The position numbers and the translations under genes were made by a program. Shown piece after piece: positions 10,942 through 20,542 of a DNA stretch of 64,000 bases; position 1 is the stretch's first letter; every line of letters begins with the position of its first letter. Origin of the DNA: Alphaproteobacteria bacterium (lineage in GTDB: Bacteria > Pseudomonadota > Alphaproteobacteria > UBA8366 > Aestuariispiraceae); contig JANSXE010000001.1 of the NCBI GenBank assembly GCA_024743195.1, positions 496,001 through 560,000 on the forward strand, written 5' to 3'. The notes beneath the pieces were generated by a model. That model worked only from the letters and a program-made list of their open reading frames with translations, was not told where the DNA came from and ran no database searches.

Positions 10942-12309
10942 TCAGGCGCGTTCGAAACCGCGCGCCACCTCCCAATCGGTCACGACGCGGTCGTACTCGG
11001 CCTGCTCCCACTCGGCGGCGTGGACATAGTGGTCGACGACCGCGTCGCCTAGGGCGGCCCGCAGCATCTTGGAGCGGTTCAGCTTCGCCGCCGCCTCGCG
11101 CAGGGTTGTCGGAATCCTGCGCACGCGGCGCGCCTGATAGGCGTCGCCGGTGAATTCCGGCTCCAAGGCCCGTTCGTTCTCGATCCCGTCGAGGCCGGCC
11201 GCGATCAGCGCCGCATAGGCCAGATGCGGCGTCAGGTCGGAGCCGCCGATCCGGCATTCGATGCGGATCGCCGCCGTGCCCTCCCCGCACAGCCGATAGC
11301 CGGCGGTGCGGTTGTCGCGGCTCCAGATCGCCTTCGTGGGCGCGAAGGTGCCCGCCTGGAAGCGCTTGTAGCTGTTGATGTAGGGCGCGAGGAAAAAGGT
11401 CAGCGCGTCGGAATGGTGCAGCAGCCCCGCCAGGTAATGGCGCATCATGTCCGACATGCCGTGCGGGTCGGACGGGTCGTGGAACAGCGGCGCGCCGTCG
11501 GCCGCGCGCAGCGATTGGTGGATGTGGCAGGAGTTTCCCGCCCGATCCGTCGCCCATTTGGCGAGAAAGGTGAGCGCGCGGCCCTTCGCCCAGGCGATTT
11601 CCTTGCAGGCGTTCTTGATCAGCGCATGCGCGTCCGCCATGTCGAGGGCGTCGGAGTAGCGGACATTGATCTCCTCCTGACCGGCGTCCGCCTCGCCCTT
11701 GGAGTTCTCGACCGGGACGCCGGCGCCCTGCAGCCCGGTGCGGATCGCCCGCATCACCCCTTCCTCCTTGGTGGTCTGGAAGATGTGATAGTCCTCGTTG
11801 TAGGCGCTGATCGGCTGGATTCCTCGATAGCCCTGGGTCTGGGCCTCCTCGTAACTCTCCTTGAACAGGAAGAACTCAAGCTCGCTCGCCATCATGGCGC
11901 GCGCGCCCATCGCGTCGAGCCGCGCGACCTGGCGCTTCAAGACGGTGCGCGGGGCGTGCGGCACCTCCGCGTGGGTGTGATGGTCGAGCACGTCGCACAG
12001 GACCAGCGCCGTGCCCTCCAGCCAGGGCGCCCGCCGGAGGGTCGAAAGATCGGGCTTCATGACGTAATCGCCATAGCCCTTCTCCCAACTCGTCGCCGCG
12101 TAGCCGGGGACCGTCTCCATCTCCAGGTCGGTCGCCAGCAGATAGTTGCAGCCGTGCGTCTCCTCCCAGGCGCTGTCGACGAAATGCTCCGCCTGGAAGC
12201 GCTTGCCCATCAGGCGGCCCTGCATGTCGACCTGGGCGACCAGCACGGTGTCGATCGCGCCAGACGCGACGTCGGCCTTCAACTGCTCGAAACTCAGATT
12301 CCCCGGCAT
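10942..12309 (-). CDS. Glutamine synthetase family protein (possible gamma-glutamyl-amine ligase)
   Basis: 455 residues covering a complete GlnA-like fold: beta-Grasp N-terminal domain (LVAQVDMQGRLMGKR), then the catalytic domain with MASELEFFLF, GQEEINVRYSD, the histidine motif AGNSCHIHQS and the metal/phosphate region 'NSYKRFQAG' and 'NRTAGYR'. It resembles the PuuA-like and GlnT-like relatives that ligate glutamate to amines rather than housekeeping GlnA, since the adenylylation-site region is not evident. ATG 12309 is preceded by GAAGGAGGC. Its co-transcribed alcohol dehydrogenase and the nearby amine genes favour an amine or ethanolamine-type substrate (inference). Confidence 0.82.
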   Translation of the reverse strand: MPGNLSFEQLKADVASGAIDTVLVAQVDMQGRLMGKRFQAEHFVDSAWEETHGCNYLLATDLEMETVPGYAATSWEKGYGDYVMKPDLSTLRRAPWLEGTALVLCDVLDHHTHAEVPHAPRTVLKRQVARLDAMGARAMMASELEFFLFKESYEEAQTQGYRGIQPISAYNEDYHIFQTTKEEGVMRAIRTGLQGAGVPVENSKGEADAGQEEINVRYSDALDMADAHALIKNACKEIAWAKGRALTFLAKWATDRAGNSCHIHQSLRAADGAPLFHDPSDPHGMSDMMRHYLAGLLHHSDALTFFLAPYINSYKRFQAGTFAPTKAIWSRDNRTAGYRLCGEGTAAIRIECRIGGSDLTPHLAYAALIAAGLDGIENERALEPEFTGDAYQARRVRRIPTTLREAAAKLNRSKMLRAALGDAVVDHYVHAAEWEQAEYDRVVTDWEVARGFERA

Positions 12310-12431
12310 TGCCGACGCCTCCTTCTCCCCCGCAAGAAATCTCACGGCCCCGATCCAACCCGCATCGACCCCGCACGTCCAGCGCCGTTTCGCGGTCGAA
12401 CGCCGTACCGATTTCAAATCCGTTTGACGTC

Positions 12432-12449
12432 CCGCCGCCGAAGCGGCGG
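12432..12449 (-). other. UUCG-tetraloop hairpin in the leader of the ligase gene
   Basis: On the minus strand the sequence reads CCGCCGC-TTCG-GCGGCGG, a 7-bp GC stem capped by a UUCG tetraloop, 120 bp upstream of the glutamine-synthetase-like start. It could stabilise or control the 5' leader. No T-tract follows, so termination is unlikely. Confidence 0.4.
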
Positions 12450-12475
12450 CGTTCGCGCAACAGCGTGCGGATTGG

Positions 12476-12500
12476 TTTTCACTTGAACGTAACTTGAAAA
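12476..12500. promoter_or_regulatory. Dyad and direct repeat in the ligase/glpR divergent region
   Basis: TTTTCA (12476-12481) and TGAAAA (12495-12500) form a dyad. Inside it ACTTGAA occurs twice (12481-12487 and 12492-12498) with an 11-bp spacing, about one helical turn. This lies between the divergent ligase and GlpR-like genes, in the only AT-richer stretch, so it is a candidate operator for the GlpR-like repressor or another regulator. Confidence 0.4.
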
Positions 12501-12571
12501 CAAGACGAATGTATCCCATAACCCGGGTGAACGGTCCGACGGACCGAACGGGCGAGGAGCTTCATGGTTCG

Positions 12572-13348
12572 ATGACCCTTTCGGCGCGACAGACCGACAT
12601 TCTGGCGCAGGCGCGCACCCTCGGGCGTCTATCCGTCGACGGCCTGGCCGAGGCCTTCGACGTCACCCCCCAGACCATCCGGCGCGACCTGAACGAGCTG
12701 TGCCAACGCGGGCTGTTGAGCCGGGTGCATGGCGGCGCGGAGGCCGCGAACAGCGTCGCCAACGTCGATTACGAGGAACGGCGCTCGCTCGCGCAGTCTG
12801 AGAAGGCGCGCATCGGCGCGGCCGCGGCGGCCCTGATCCCGGACCATTGCTCGCTCCTGATCAATATCGGCACGACCACCGAGCAGACGGCCCGCGCGCT
12901 CTACGATCGGCGCGGGCTGGTCGTCATCACGAACAACATCAATGTGGTGAACATCCTGAGCGGCTCGCCGACGAAGGAGTTGATCCTGGCCGGCGGCGTC
13001 GTGCGGCAGAGCGACGGCGGAATCGTCGGCGAGGCGGCCGTGGAGTTCATCCGCCAGTTCAAGGCGGACTGGGCGGTGATCGGCGCCTCGGCTTTGGACG
13101 CCGACGGGGCGATCCTCGATTTCGACTATCGCGAGGTGTCGGTCGCCCGCGCCATCGTCGACAACGCCCGCAACGTGATCCTGGTCGCCGATCGGCAGAA
13201 GTTCGAACGCACCGCGCCCGTGCGCATCTGCGGTCTGGACCGGATCGACCATGTGGTGACCGACGCCGCGCCGCCCGCCGCCTTCGCCGCCGCCTGCGCG
13301 CGCGACGGCGCGACGCTGCACCTCGCCGACGCGGAGGGCGCGCCATGA
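12572..13348 (+). CDS. glpR: DeoR-family regulator, GlpR-like
   Basis: 258-residue repressor with the DeoR winged helix at residues 2-57 (LSVDGLAEAFDVTPQTIRRD) and a C-terminal sugar-phosphate-sensing domain with INIGTTTEQTA, ITNNINVV, LAGGVVR and the DFDYREVSVARA block. GlpR binds glycerol-3-phosphate and represses glp genes. The position directly ahead of glpD, overlapping it by ATGA, supports this identity. ATG 12572 is chosen because homologous DeoR proteins begin just before the helix-turn-helix; a GAGGAG sequence lies 12 nt upstream. The first 26 codons of the longer frame look like leader sequence. Confidence 0.88.
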   Translation: MTLSARQTDILAQARTLGRLSVDGLAEAFDVTPQTIRRDLNELCQRGLLSRVHGGAEAANSVANVDYEERRSLAQSEKARIGAAAAALIPDHCSLLINIGTTTEQTARALYDRRGLVVITNNINVVNILSGSPTKELILAGGVVRQSDGGIVGEAAVEFIRQFKADWAVIGASALDADGAILDFDYREVSVARAIVDNARNVILVADRQKFERTAPVRICGLDRIDHVVTDAAPPAAFAAACARDGATLHLADAEGAP

Positions 13349-14916
13349 CGGCGCGCGATGCAGGACAGGCCGGGTTCTCCGCCGTCGCAGAGGACGCCGT
13401 CTACGATCTCGCGGTCATCGGCGGCGGGATCAACGGCTGCGGGATCGCGCGCGACGCCGCCGGCCGCGGGCTCAACGTCCTGCTGGTCGAACAGGACGAC
13501 CTGGCGCAGGGAACCTCCTCCGCCTCCACCAAGCTGTTTCACGGCGGCCTGCGCTATCTGGAGCAGTACGAGTTCCGCCTCGTGCGCGAGGCGCTGGCCG
13601 AGCGCGAGGTGCTGCTGAAGGCGATGCCCCACATCGCCTGGCCGCTGCGCTTCGTTCTGCCGCACCATCGCGGGCTGCGGCCGGCCTGGCTCCTGCGGCT
13701 CGGGCTCTTCCTCTACGACCATCTGGGCGGGCGGGAGATCCTGCCGGGGACGCGGACGGTCGAGTTCGCGACCGATCCGACCGGCGCGCCGTTGCGGGAC
13801 GCCTACCGCCGCGGCTTCGAGTATTCGGACTGCTGGGTGGACGATTCGCGCCTGGTGGTGCTGAACGCGCGCGACGCCGCCGACCGCGGGGCGCGCGTGC
13901 TGACGCGCACCCGCTGCGAGTCGGCGGAGCGCGCGCAGGGCCTCTGGCGGTTGACCCTCGACGACCGGCGCGGCGGCGCGCGCCGGACGATCGCCGCGCG
14001 CGCGCTGGTCAACGCGGCCGGCCCCTGGGTCGGCGAGATGATCGGCGCCCGCCTCAAGCGCCCCGCCAAGGGCCGCGTCCGTCTGGTGCGCGGCAGCCAC
14101 CTCGTGACGCGCCGGCTGTTCGAGCATGACCGCGCCTACATCTTCCAGCAGTCGGACGGCCGCATCGTCTTCGCCATCCCCTATGAGCGCGACTTCACGC
14201 TGATCGGCACCACCGACGTGGATCATGAGGGCCCGCCGGGCGATGCGCGCTGCAGCGAGGCGGAGCGCGACTATCTGCTCGCCGCCGTCGCCGGCTATCT
14301 GAAGCGGTCGCCCACGCCGGACGATGTTGTCTGGACCTATTCGGGCGTGCGGCCGCTCTACGACGACGGGGCGAAGGCTGCGGCGAAGGCGACGCGCGAC
14401 TACGTGCTCGAACTCGATCGACCGGACGACGGGGACGCGCCGCTGCTGACCGTCTTCGGCGGCAAGCTGACGACCTATCGCCGGCTCGCGGAATCGGCGC
14501 TCGCGCGGCTCGCCCCCTTCTTCCCGGCGGCGCGCGGCCCCTGGACGGCCGGCGCGCCCTTGCCGGGCGGCGCCTTTCCCGTCGACGGGGTCGACGCGCT
14601 GGTCCGCGACCTGACCGCGGCGCATCCTTTTCTCGCCGCCGGGGAGATGCGGCGCCTTGTGCGCGCCTACGGGACCGAAACGCGCGCGATCCTCGCCGGC
14701 GCCGGCAGCCGGGCCGATCTGGGCCGAGGCTTCGGCGCCGGTTTGACCGAACGGGAGGTCGAGTGGTTGATCGCGCGCGAATGGGCTGCGACCGCCGACG
14801 ATGTGCTCTGGCGGCGCGGCAAGTTGGGGCTTAGGCTGAGCGGCGAAGAGCGCGCCGCACTGGACGCCTGGATGACAGCCCGGCTGGGCGCCGCGCGCCC
14901 GCACGCGGCGGAATGA
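13345..14916 (+). CDS. glpD: Glycerol-3-phosphate dehydrogenase (FAD)
   Basis: 523-residue aerobic respiratory glycerol-3-phosphate dehydrogenase. It oxidises glycerol-3-phosphate to dihydroxyacetone phosphate and passes electrons to quinone at the inner membrane. The FAD site is [19 protein letters not shown] near residues 22-40, followed by '[18 protein letters not shown]', which is diagnostic for Glp[19 protein letters not shown] and FGGKLTTYR are further family blocks; the C-terminal DAO_C domain follows from about 400. It overlaps both glpR (ATGA) and the longer possible glpK start, so the three genes form one operon. Confidence 0.95.
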   Translation: MTARDAGQAGFSAVAEDAVYDLAVIGGGINGCGIARDAAGRGLNVLLVEQDDLAQGTSSASTKLFHGGLRYLEQYEFRLVREALAEREVLLKAMPHIAWPLRFVLPHHRGLRPAWLLRLGLFLYDHLGGREILPGTRTVEFATDPTGAPLRDAYRRGFEYSDCWVDDSRLVVLNARDAADRGARVLTRTRCESAERAQGLWRLTLDDRRGGARRTIAARALVNAAGPWVGEMIGARLKRPAKGRVRLVRGSHLVTRRLFEHDRAYIFQQSDGRIVFAIPYERDFTLIGTTDVDHEGPPGDARCSEAERDYLLAAVAGYLKRSPTPDDVVWTYSGVRPLYDDGAKAAAKATRDYVLELDRPDDGDAPLLTVFGGKLTTYRRLAESALARLAPFFPAARGPWTAGAPLPGGAFPVDGVDALVRDLTAAHPFLAAGEMRRLVRAYGTETRAILAGAGSRADLGRGFGAGLTEREVEWLIAREWAATADDVLWRRGKLGLRLSGEERAALDAWMTARLGAARPHAAE

Positions 14917-14960
14917 CGGCCGGCCGAGGGCGAAGCAACGGTGGAGCGGAGATCACGGGC

Positions 14961-16469
14961 ATGACCGGCGACGCGGTGCTGGCGATCGATCAGGGCACGA
15001 CCTCGAGCCGCGCGCTGCTGTTCGACGCCGAACGCCGGGTGATCGGCCTCGGGCGGGAGGAGTTCGCGCAGCACTTCCCGCACTCCGGCTGGGTCGAGCA
15101 CGATCCGGACGACCTCTGGTCGACGACGGCCGCGACCATGCGCGAGGCGGTGGAGCGCGCCGGCCTCGATCCCGCGCGCATCGCGGCGATCGGCCTCACC
15201 AACCAGCGCGAGACCACCGTCGTCTGGGACCGGGAGACCGGCCGGCCGATCCACAACGCGCTCGTCTGGCAGGACCGCCGCACGGCGGCGGCCTGCGAGC
15301 GCCTGAAGGAGGAGGGCGTGGAGCCCATGGTCCGCGCCAGGACGGGCCTGCTGCTCGACCCTTACTTCTCGGGCACGAAACTGGCCTGGCTGTTGGATCA
15401 TGTAGAGGGCGCGCGCGCCCGGGCGCGCGACGGCAAGCTGCTCTTCGGCACGGTCGACAGCTACCTGATCTGGCGGCTGACCGGCGGCGCGGTGCATGCG
15501 ACGGACGCGACCAACGCCTCGCGCACCCTGCTCTACGACATTCGCGAGCACCGCTGGGACCCCGACCTGCTGCATCTCTTCGACATCCCGGAGGCGATGC
15601 TGCCGGACGTGCGCGACAGCGCCGACGATTTCGGCGAGACGCGGCGCGACCTGTTCGGCCGGGCGATCCCGATCCGCGGCGTCGCGGGCGACCAGCAGGC
15701 GGCCATGGTCGGGCAGGCCTGCTTCGCGCCGGGCATGCTGAAATCGACCTACGGGACCGGCTGCTTCGCGCTGCTCAACACCGGGACGGCGCCGGTCGAC
15801 TCGCAGAACCGGCTGCTCACCACCGTCGCCTACCGGCTGGACGGGGAGACGCATTACGCGCTCGAAGGCTCCATCTTCATCGCCGGCGCGGTCGTGCAGT
15901 GGCTGCGCGACGGCCTGAAGCTGATCCGAGAGGCGGGCGAGACCCAGGCGCTGGCGCAGGCGGCCCGGGACGACCACGGCGTCTATCTGGTGCCCGCCTT
16001 CACCGGCCTCGGCGCGCCCTATTGGGACGCCGAATGCCGGGGCGCGATCTACGGCCTGACCCGCGCGACGGGCCCGGCCGAGTTCGCCCGCGCGGCGCTG
16101 GAGAGCGTCGCCTTCCAGACCCGCGACCTGTTGGAGGCGATGCACCGCGACTGGTCGGCCGGTCCGGACGACATCGGCGGCGAGACGGTGCTGCGCGTCG
16201 ACGGCGGCATGACCTCGAACGACTGGGTGATGCAGTTCCTGGCCGACATCCTGGGCGCGCCGGTCGACCGGCCGCAGGTGCTGGAGACGACGGCGCTCGG
16301 CGCCGCCTGGCTCGCCGGCTGGAAGGCGGGCCTCTATCCCGACGCCGCGGGCTTCGCCGAAAGCTGGTCCCTCGACCGCCGCTTCGACCCGGCGCTCGAC
16401 CGAACGACCGGCGCGCAACGCTACGAAGGCTGGAAGGACGCCGTCCGCCGGACGCTGAGCGGGCGCTGA
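14961..16469 (+). CDS. glpK: Glycerol kinase
   Basis: 502-residue FGGY-family kinase that converts glycerol to glycerol-3-phosphate using ATP. Motifs visible are [15 protein letters not shown] at the N terminus, [36 protein letters not shown], the FGGY block GLGAPYWD, and [12 protein letters not shown] in the C-terminal ATPase domain. The start at 14961 matches the usual N terminus and follows a GGAG; an in-frame ATG at 14913 overlapping the glpD stop would add 16 residues. No glycerol facilitator (GlpF) or ABC uptake gene accompanies this operon, so glycerol uptake must be encoded elsewhere. Confidence 0.95.
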   Translation: MTGDAVLAIDQGTTSSRALLFDAERRVIGLGREEFAQHFPHSGWVEHDPDDLWSTTAATMREAVERAGLDPARIAAIGLTNQRETTVVWDRETGRPIHNALVWQDRRTAAACERLKEEGVEPMVRARTGLLLDPYFSGTKLAWLLDHVEGARARARDGKLLFGTVDSYLIWRLTGGAVHATDATNASRTLLYDIREHRWDPDLLHLFDIPEAMLPDVRDSADDFGETRRDLFGRAIPIRGVAGDQQAAMVGQACFAPGMLKSTYGTGCFALLNTGTAPVDSQNRLLTTVAYRLDGETHYALEGSIFIAGAVVQWLRDGLKLIREAGETQALAQAARDDHGVYLVPAFTGLGAPYWDAECRGAIYGLTRATGPAEFARAALESVAFQTRDLLEAMHRDWSAGPDDIGGETVLRVDGGMTSNDWVMQFLADILGAPVDRPQVLETTALGAAWLAGWKAGLYPDAAGFAESWSLDRRFDPALDRTTGAQRYEGWKDAVRRTLSGR

Positions 16470-16593
16470 CGCGCGGCGCGGTCGCAACCGCCATCGGCCA
16501 GTTGCGGATTCTACAACACCAAATAGAGTGATGCGCATGCTGGCTGGAGGTCGGCTGGCGACCCACGGCAGCGGTTAGACGAGAGGCCAAAGC

Positions 16594-19500
16594 GTGCGCG
16601 AAGCCCACAACAGTTTCCTCGGCCGGCAATTCCTGCGATCCCATTGGGCGCTGGACTTCGAAGCGTTCAAGGACAGCGATCAGGAACATGCGCTCCTCGC
16701 GCGTCTGCAGCGCTGGGCTGGACGCACCGACCTCGGGGAATCGTCCTCGGAGGCGGCTTTCCTGGAAGAATTCTTCCGCGACACCTGGGGCTACGTGCAG
16801 TCGGGTCAGGAAGGCGGCGAAGGGCGTTTCACGCTGTACCCGCAGTTTCCCGTTCCGGGAGCGAGCGCGCGCGGAAGGCAAGGCGCGGCCGACGCCGCCC
16901 TCGGCCAGTTCGGAGCCGAAGGCGGTTCGGATGTTCCGCAAGTCCTCTGCGAGTTCAAGGATATCAAGAGCCGGCTCGACGCCCCGCAACGGCGCAAGGG
17001 CGACAACCGCTCGCCGGTCAAGCAGGGCCTGGACTATCTGAGCGCAGCACGGCGCGGCCTGTTCGGGACGGAGCCGATCCTTCCGACTTGGGCCATTGTC
17101 ACCGACATGAACGAGTTTCGCCTCTATTGGGCGGACCGCGGCGCGCGCCAGTTCATACGCTTGACGATCCGCCCGAGCGACCTGTTCCAGGGGCCGTCCC
17201 TTCTGGATGAAACGGAAGACGCCCGCTTCGACCGGTACCTCTTCCAGCGCCTCTTCCATCGCGAGACGCTGCTCGTCGAGGGCGCAAGCGGGCGGCCCCT
17301 CCTGGCGCAGCTGATCGCGCGGCAGTGGGTAAAAGAGCGCGCGCTCGAAAACGAGTTTTATCAGGAGTATCGGGCCTATCGACAGCATCTCTATCTCGCG
17401 CTCCTGGAGCACAACGGCCCCGGCTCGGGGCGCTATCTAGGAACGCGCGGGCGCCTCGTCCGGATGGCCCAGAAAATCCTGGACCGCTGCATCTTCATCT
17501 TCTTCTGCGAGGATATGGGCCGCGCCATCGGGTTCCCGCCGCAATTGCTGCGCGACTTCTTGATCCATGAAAGCACCGACGCCTATTTCGACCCGAACGC
17601 GACCACGATCTGGACGCGCTTGGTGTCGTTGTTCCGCGCAATGAACGACGGAACGGCGTTCGGGGGACAGACGCTGAATCAATTCAATGGCGGCTTGTTC
17701 GCCGCGGACTCCGAGCTGGAGGCGCTGCATATCCCCAACAGCCTGTTCTGCCAGCAGGGCCAGGGTCAGAACGAGGCCAGCCTCTACAGCTACAAACTGA
17801 CGCTGCTGTATCTGTCCGCCGCCTACAATTACGCCTCCGGCTGGGCCCAGGGGCTGACGCGCCCGCCGGTCGCCGACCCGACTGATCTGGCGGCAAGCCG
17901 CAAGAACGATCCGATGAAGAGCCTTGGGCTCTACACGCTCGGCCGCATTTTCGAGCAGTCGATCACCGAGTTGGAAATCCTGGAGGCGGAAGCCGACGGC
18001 CGGCCGTCGGTCAACAAGGAGAGCAAGCGCAAGCGCGACGGCGTCTATTACACGCCGGAATGGGTGGTAGAGCGCATCGTCGCCGAAACGCTCGGCGGCC
18101 GTCTCGCCGACTTGAAGCGCGAAGCAGGCTGGCCCGAACCGGACAGCGACGCGCTGCCGACGCTAGAAGCGATTGCGACCTATCGGGAGCGACTGCAAGC
18201 GATAAAGGTCGTGGACCCGGCTTGCGGCTCGGGGGCCTTTCTGATCACGGCGTTGCGCTATCTGATCGACGAATGGCGCGCGCTCCGTGACCTGCGCCGA
18301 CAGGTCACGGGAACGGCGACGATTCAGGACGGCGAGGACGACCGGCGGATCCGGGAGATTTTGCGCAACAACCTCTACGGCGTGGACATCAACCCGGCCT
18401 CGGTGGAGATCACCAAGCTTGCGCTTTGGCTGCACACGGCGCGTGGAGATCAGCCCCTTTCGTCTCTCGACGCGCATATCCGGGACGGCAACAGCCTGAT
18501 CGGACCGGAGTTCTTCGACGGCCTCGCCCCCTACAGCGAGGAGGAGCGCGAGCGGATCAACGCCTTCGATTGGCGCTCCGCTTTCCCCGAGGCGTTCGAA
18601 GCCGGGGGCTTCGACGCCGTGATCGGCAATCCGCCCTATGTGAAGCTGCAGAATTTCCAGACGGCCCATCCCGACATGGCGTCCTTTCTGCGCCGCGACG
18701 GCTCGGGCAACGCCACATACGCCAGCACGCAGACGAAAAACTTCGATCTCTACCTGCCCTTCGTGGAGAAAGGGCTCGACCTGCTGAACGACCGCGGCCG
18801 GCTCGGGTACATCGCACCCAGCCTATGGACCGTGAACGAATACGGCGAAGGATTGCGCGGCCATATCATGGCCAACCGCGCGCTCTACGGATGGATCGAC
18901 TTCCAGTCGCACCAGATTTTCGAAGAGGCCACGACCTACACCGCCCTGCAATTTTTCAGCCGCCGGCCGAACGCGGCGGTGCGGGTCGCCTTCGCGCCGG
19001 ACGGAACCGTCCCGGAGGACCCGTGGGCCGCCGAAGACTGCACGCTTCCCTACGACAGGCTCGCCTTCGCGGACCGGTGGCTCCTGGTCACGGGAGCGGA
19101 CCGCGCCTTGATCGACGGCGTCTATGCCCGCTCGCTTCCGCTTGACGATCCTCGTGTCAGCAGCGCCATCTTCGTCGGCATCCAGACCAGCGCGGACGCC
19201 ATCTATCATTTGAAGAAGATCGCACCCGGTCGGTACCTGTGCACGCCGAAAGGCGACGGCGCCCCGGCACCCTTCGAGGCGCCGATCGAAGACGCGATCA
19301 TGAAGCCCCTCGTCTCCGGCGCGGAGGCGAAGCGCTACATCGAACCGGTCACGGACACCTATCTGCTCTTCCCCTACGAAGTGGACGCGGACGGCGTGCA
19401 CCTAATGTCCGCGACGCGCCTTCGGACACGTTGCCCTTTGGCCTGGAGCTACCTGACGTCATGGGAGGCGACTCTTCGACGGCGTGAGTCGGGAAAGATG

Positions 19501-20451
19501 GACGATGATCAGGGGTGGTGGGCCTACAACTATCCTAAGAACCTCGACAAACAAGAAATCGAAAAGTTGATCGTCGCACAGACAGTGCCGAAACTCCGCG
19601 TTTCGTTGGACTCACGCGCGGCCTGCTACCTGAACAATGTTCGGGTGAATGGGATCGTACCGTCCCGCGAGACCCCCGGGTGGACATTGCTTGGCCTGCT
19701 CAACGCGCCCGTATGCGATTTCGTGTTTCGCCGGATCGCAAAACCAAAGGACGGGAATTGGTTCGAGGCCAACAAGCAATTCATCGCGCCGTTGCCGATC
19801 CCGGAGTGCGACGACGCCGACAAGCAGGCGGTCGCGGAGCTCGCCCGCCGGCTTCAAGCGCTGCACACCGAGCGGCGCGACCGGATGGCGGCGCTTGCGC
19901 GGCGGTTGAGCGCGACGCCCCAGAAGGCGAAGCCAGAGCGCTGGCTGTTTCCCGATCTGGCGCCGGCGCGGTCGCTTCAGGCCGACGCGCCGGCGCGGCT
20001 TGACGCGCAGGCCCGTCGCGATTGGGCGAAGCGCAAGGCGGAAGAGGCGCGCGACGCGCGGCTCGCCGCGCTCGGGGCGCGGCTCTACCCGGGCGTTGCG
20101 CTGGATGCGGCTCTTGAGGACGGCGAGCTGAAATTCCTGATCGACGGCGCGCCGGCCGTCGACCGCATCTTCCTTTCCGAGGAGGACGGGCGCTTCGTTC
20201 TCGCGCAGTGGAAGCACGTGGCGGCCAGCTTTGCGGTGACCGAGCGCACAGACGGCAAGAAGCTCGCCAACGCGCTGCGCAAGGTGGTGGAGACCGACAA
20301 CGCCGCCTTGCGCACCCAGGTCATTGAACTGCAACGCCGGATCGCCGAGATCGACGCCGAAATCGACGCCAAAGAGCGCGAGATCAATCAACTCACCTAT
20401 CGGCTCTACGGCTTGTCCGACGCGGAAGTCCAACGGGTCGAAGCGGGCTAA
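16594..20451 (+). CDS. Type IIG restriction-modification enzyme (Eco57I/MmeI-like)
   Basis: A 1285-residue single-polypeptide restriction and adenine methylation enzyme. The N-terminal region holds a plausible PD-(D/E)xK nuclease: Asp100 and Glu120-Phe-Lys122 in LCEFKDIK. The methyltransferase core has motif I DPACGSGAF at about 541-549, 'NNLYGVDINPASVEITKLAL' and the N6-adenine catalytic motif NPPY at 679-682. A TaqI-like target-recognition region follows (about 850-1100), and the C terminus is a long charged coiled coil (about 1230-1280). It starts at GTG 16594 after GAGAGG. There are no companion hsdS or hsdR genes, so specificity resides in this one protein. Base composition is slightly lower in GC than its neighbours, consistent with acquisition as a defence module. 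Confidence 0.88.
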   Translation: MREAHNSFLGRQFLRSHWALDFEAFKDSDQEHALLARLQRWAGRTDLGESSSEAAFLEEFFRDTWGYVQSGQEGGEGRFTLYPQFPVPGASARGRQGAADAALGQFGAEGGSDVPQVLCEFKDIKSRLDAPQRRKGDNRSPVKQGLDYLSAARRGLFGTEPILPTWAIVTDMNEFRLYWADRGARQFIRLTIRPSDLFQGPSLLDETEDARFDRYLFQRLFHRETLLVEGASGRPLLAQLIARQWVKERALENEFYQEYRAYRQHLYLALLEHNGPGSGRYLGTRGRLVRMAQKILDRCIFIFFCEDMGRAIGFPPQLLRDFLIHESTDAYFDPNATTIWTRLVSLFRAMNDGTAFGGQTLNQFNGGLFAADSELEALHIPNSLFCQQGQGQNEASLYSYKLTLLYLSAAYNYASGWAQGLTRPPVADPTDLAASRKNDPMKSLGLYTLGRIFEQSITELEILEAEADGRPSVNKESKRKRDGVYYTPEWVVERIVAETLGGRLADLKREAGWPEPDSDALPTLEAIATYRERLQAIKVVDPACGSGAFLITALRYLIDEWRALRDLRRQVTGTATIQDGEDDRRIREILRNNLYGVDINPASVEITKLALWLHTARGDQPLSSLDAHIRDGNSLIGPEFFDGLAPYSEEERERINAFDWRSAFPEAFEAGGFDAVIGNPPYVKLQNFQTAHPDMASFLRRDGSGNATYASTQTKNFDLYLPFVEKGLDLLNDRGRLGYIAPSLWTVNEYGEGLRGHIMANRALYGWIDFQSHQIFEEATTYTALQFFSRRPNAAVRVAFAPDGTVPEDPWAAEDCTLPYDRLAFADRWLLVTGADRALIDGVYARSLPLDDPRVSSAIFVGIQTSADAIYHLKKIAPGRYLCTPKGDGAPAPFEAPIEDAIMKPLVSGAEAKRYIEPVTDTYLLFPYEVDADGVHLMSATRLRTRCPLAWSYLTSWEATLRRRESGKMDDDQGWWAYNYPKNLDKQEIEKLIVAQTVPKLRVSLDSRAACYLNNVRVNGIVPSRETPGWTLLGLLNAPVCDFVFRRIAKPKDGNWFEANKQFIAPLPIPECDDADKQAVAELARRLQALHTERRDRMAALARRLSATPQKAKPERWLFPDLAPARSLQADAPARLDAQARRDWAKRKAEEARDARLAALGARLYPGVALDAALEDGELKFLIDGAPAVDRIFLSEEDGRFVLAQWKHVAASFAVTERTDGKKLANALRKVVETDNAALRTQVIELQRRIAEIDAEIDAKEREINQLTYRLYGLSDAEVQRVEAG

Positions 20452-20542
20452 GGCCGCACCCGCCGCAGGCTTTCGCCTTCGCCCCTGGATCGCGCCGCTC
20501 CGGCTTGCCAAGATGGCTCCGGCCCGAGCGAGAGGAGACTTC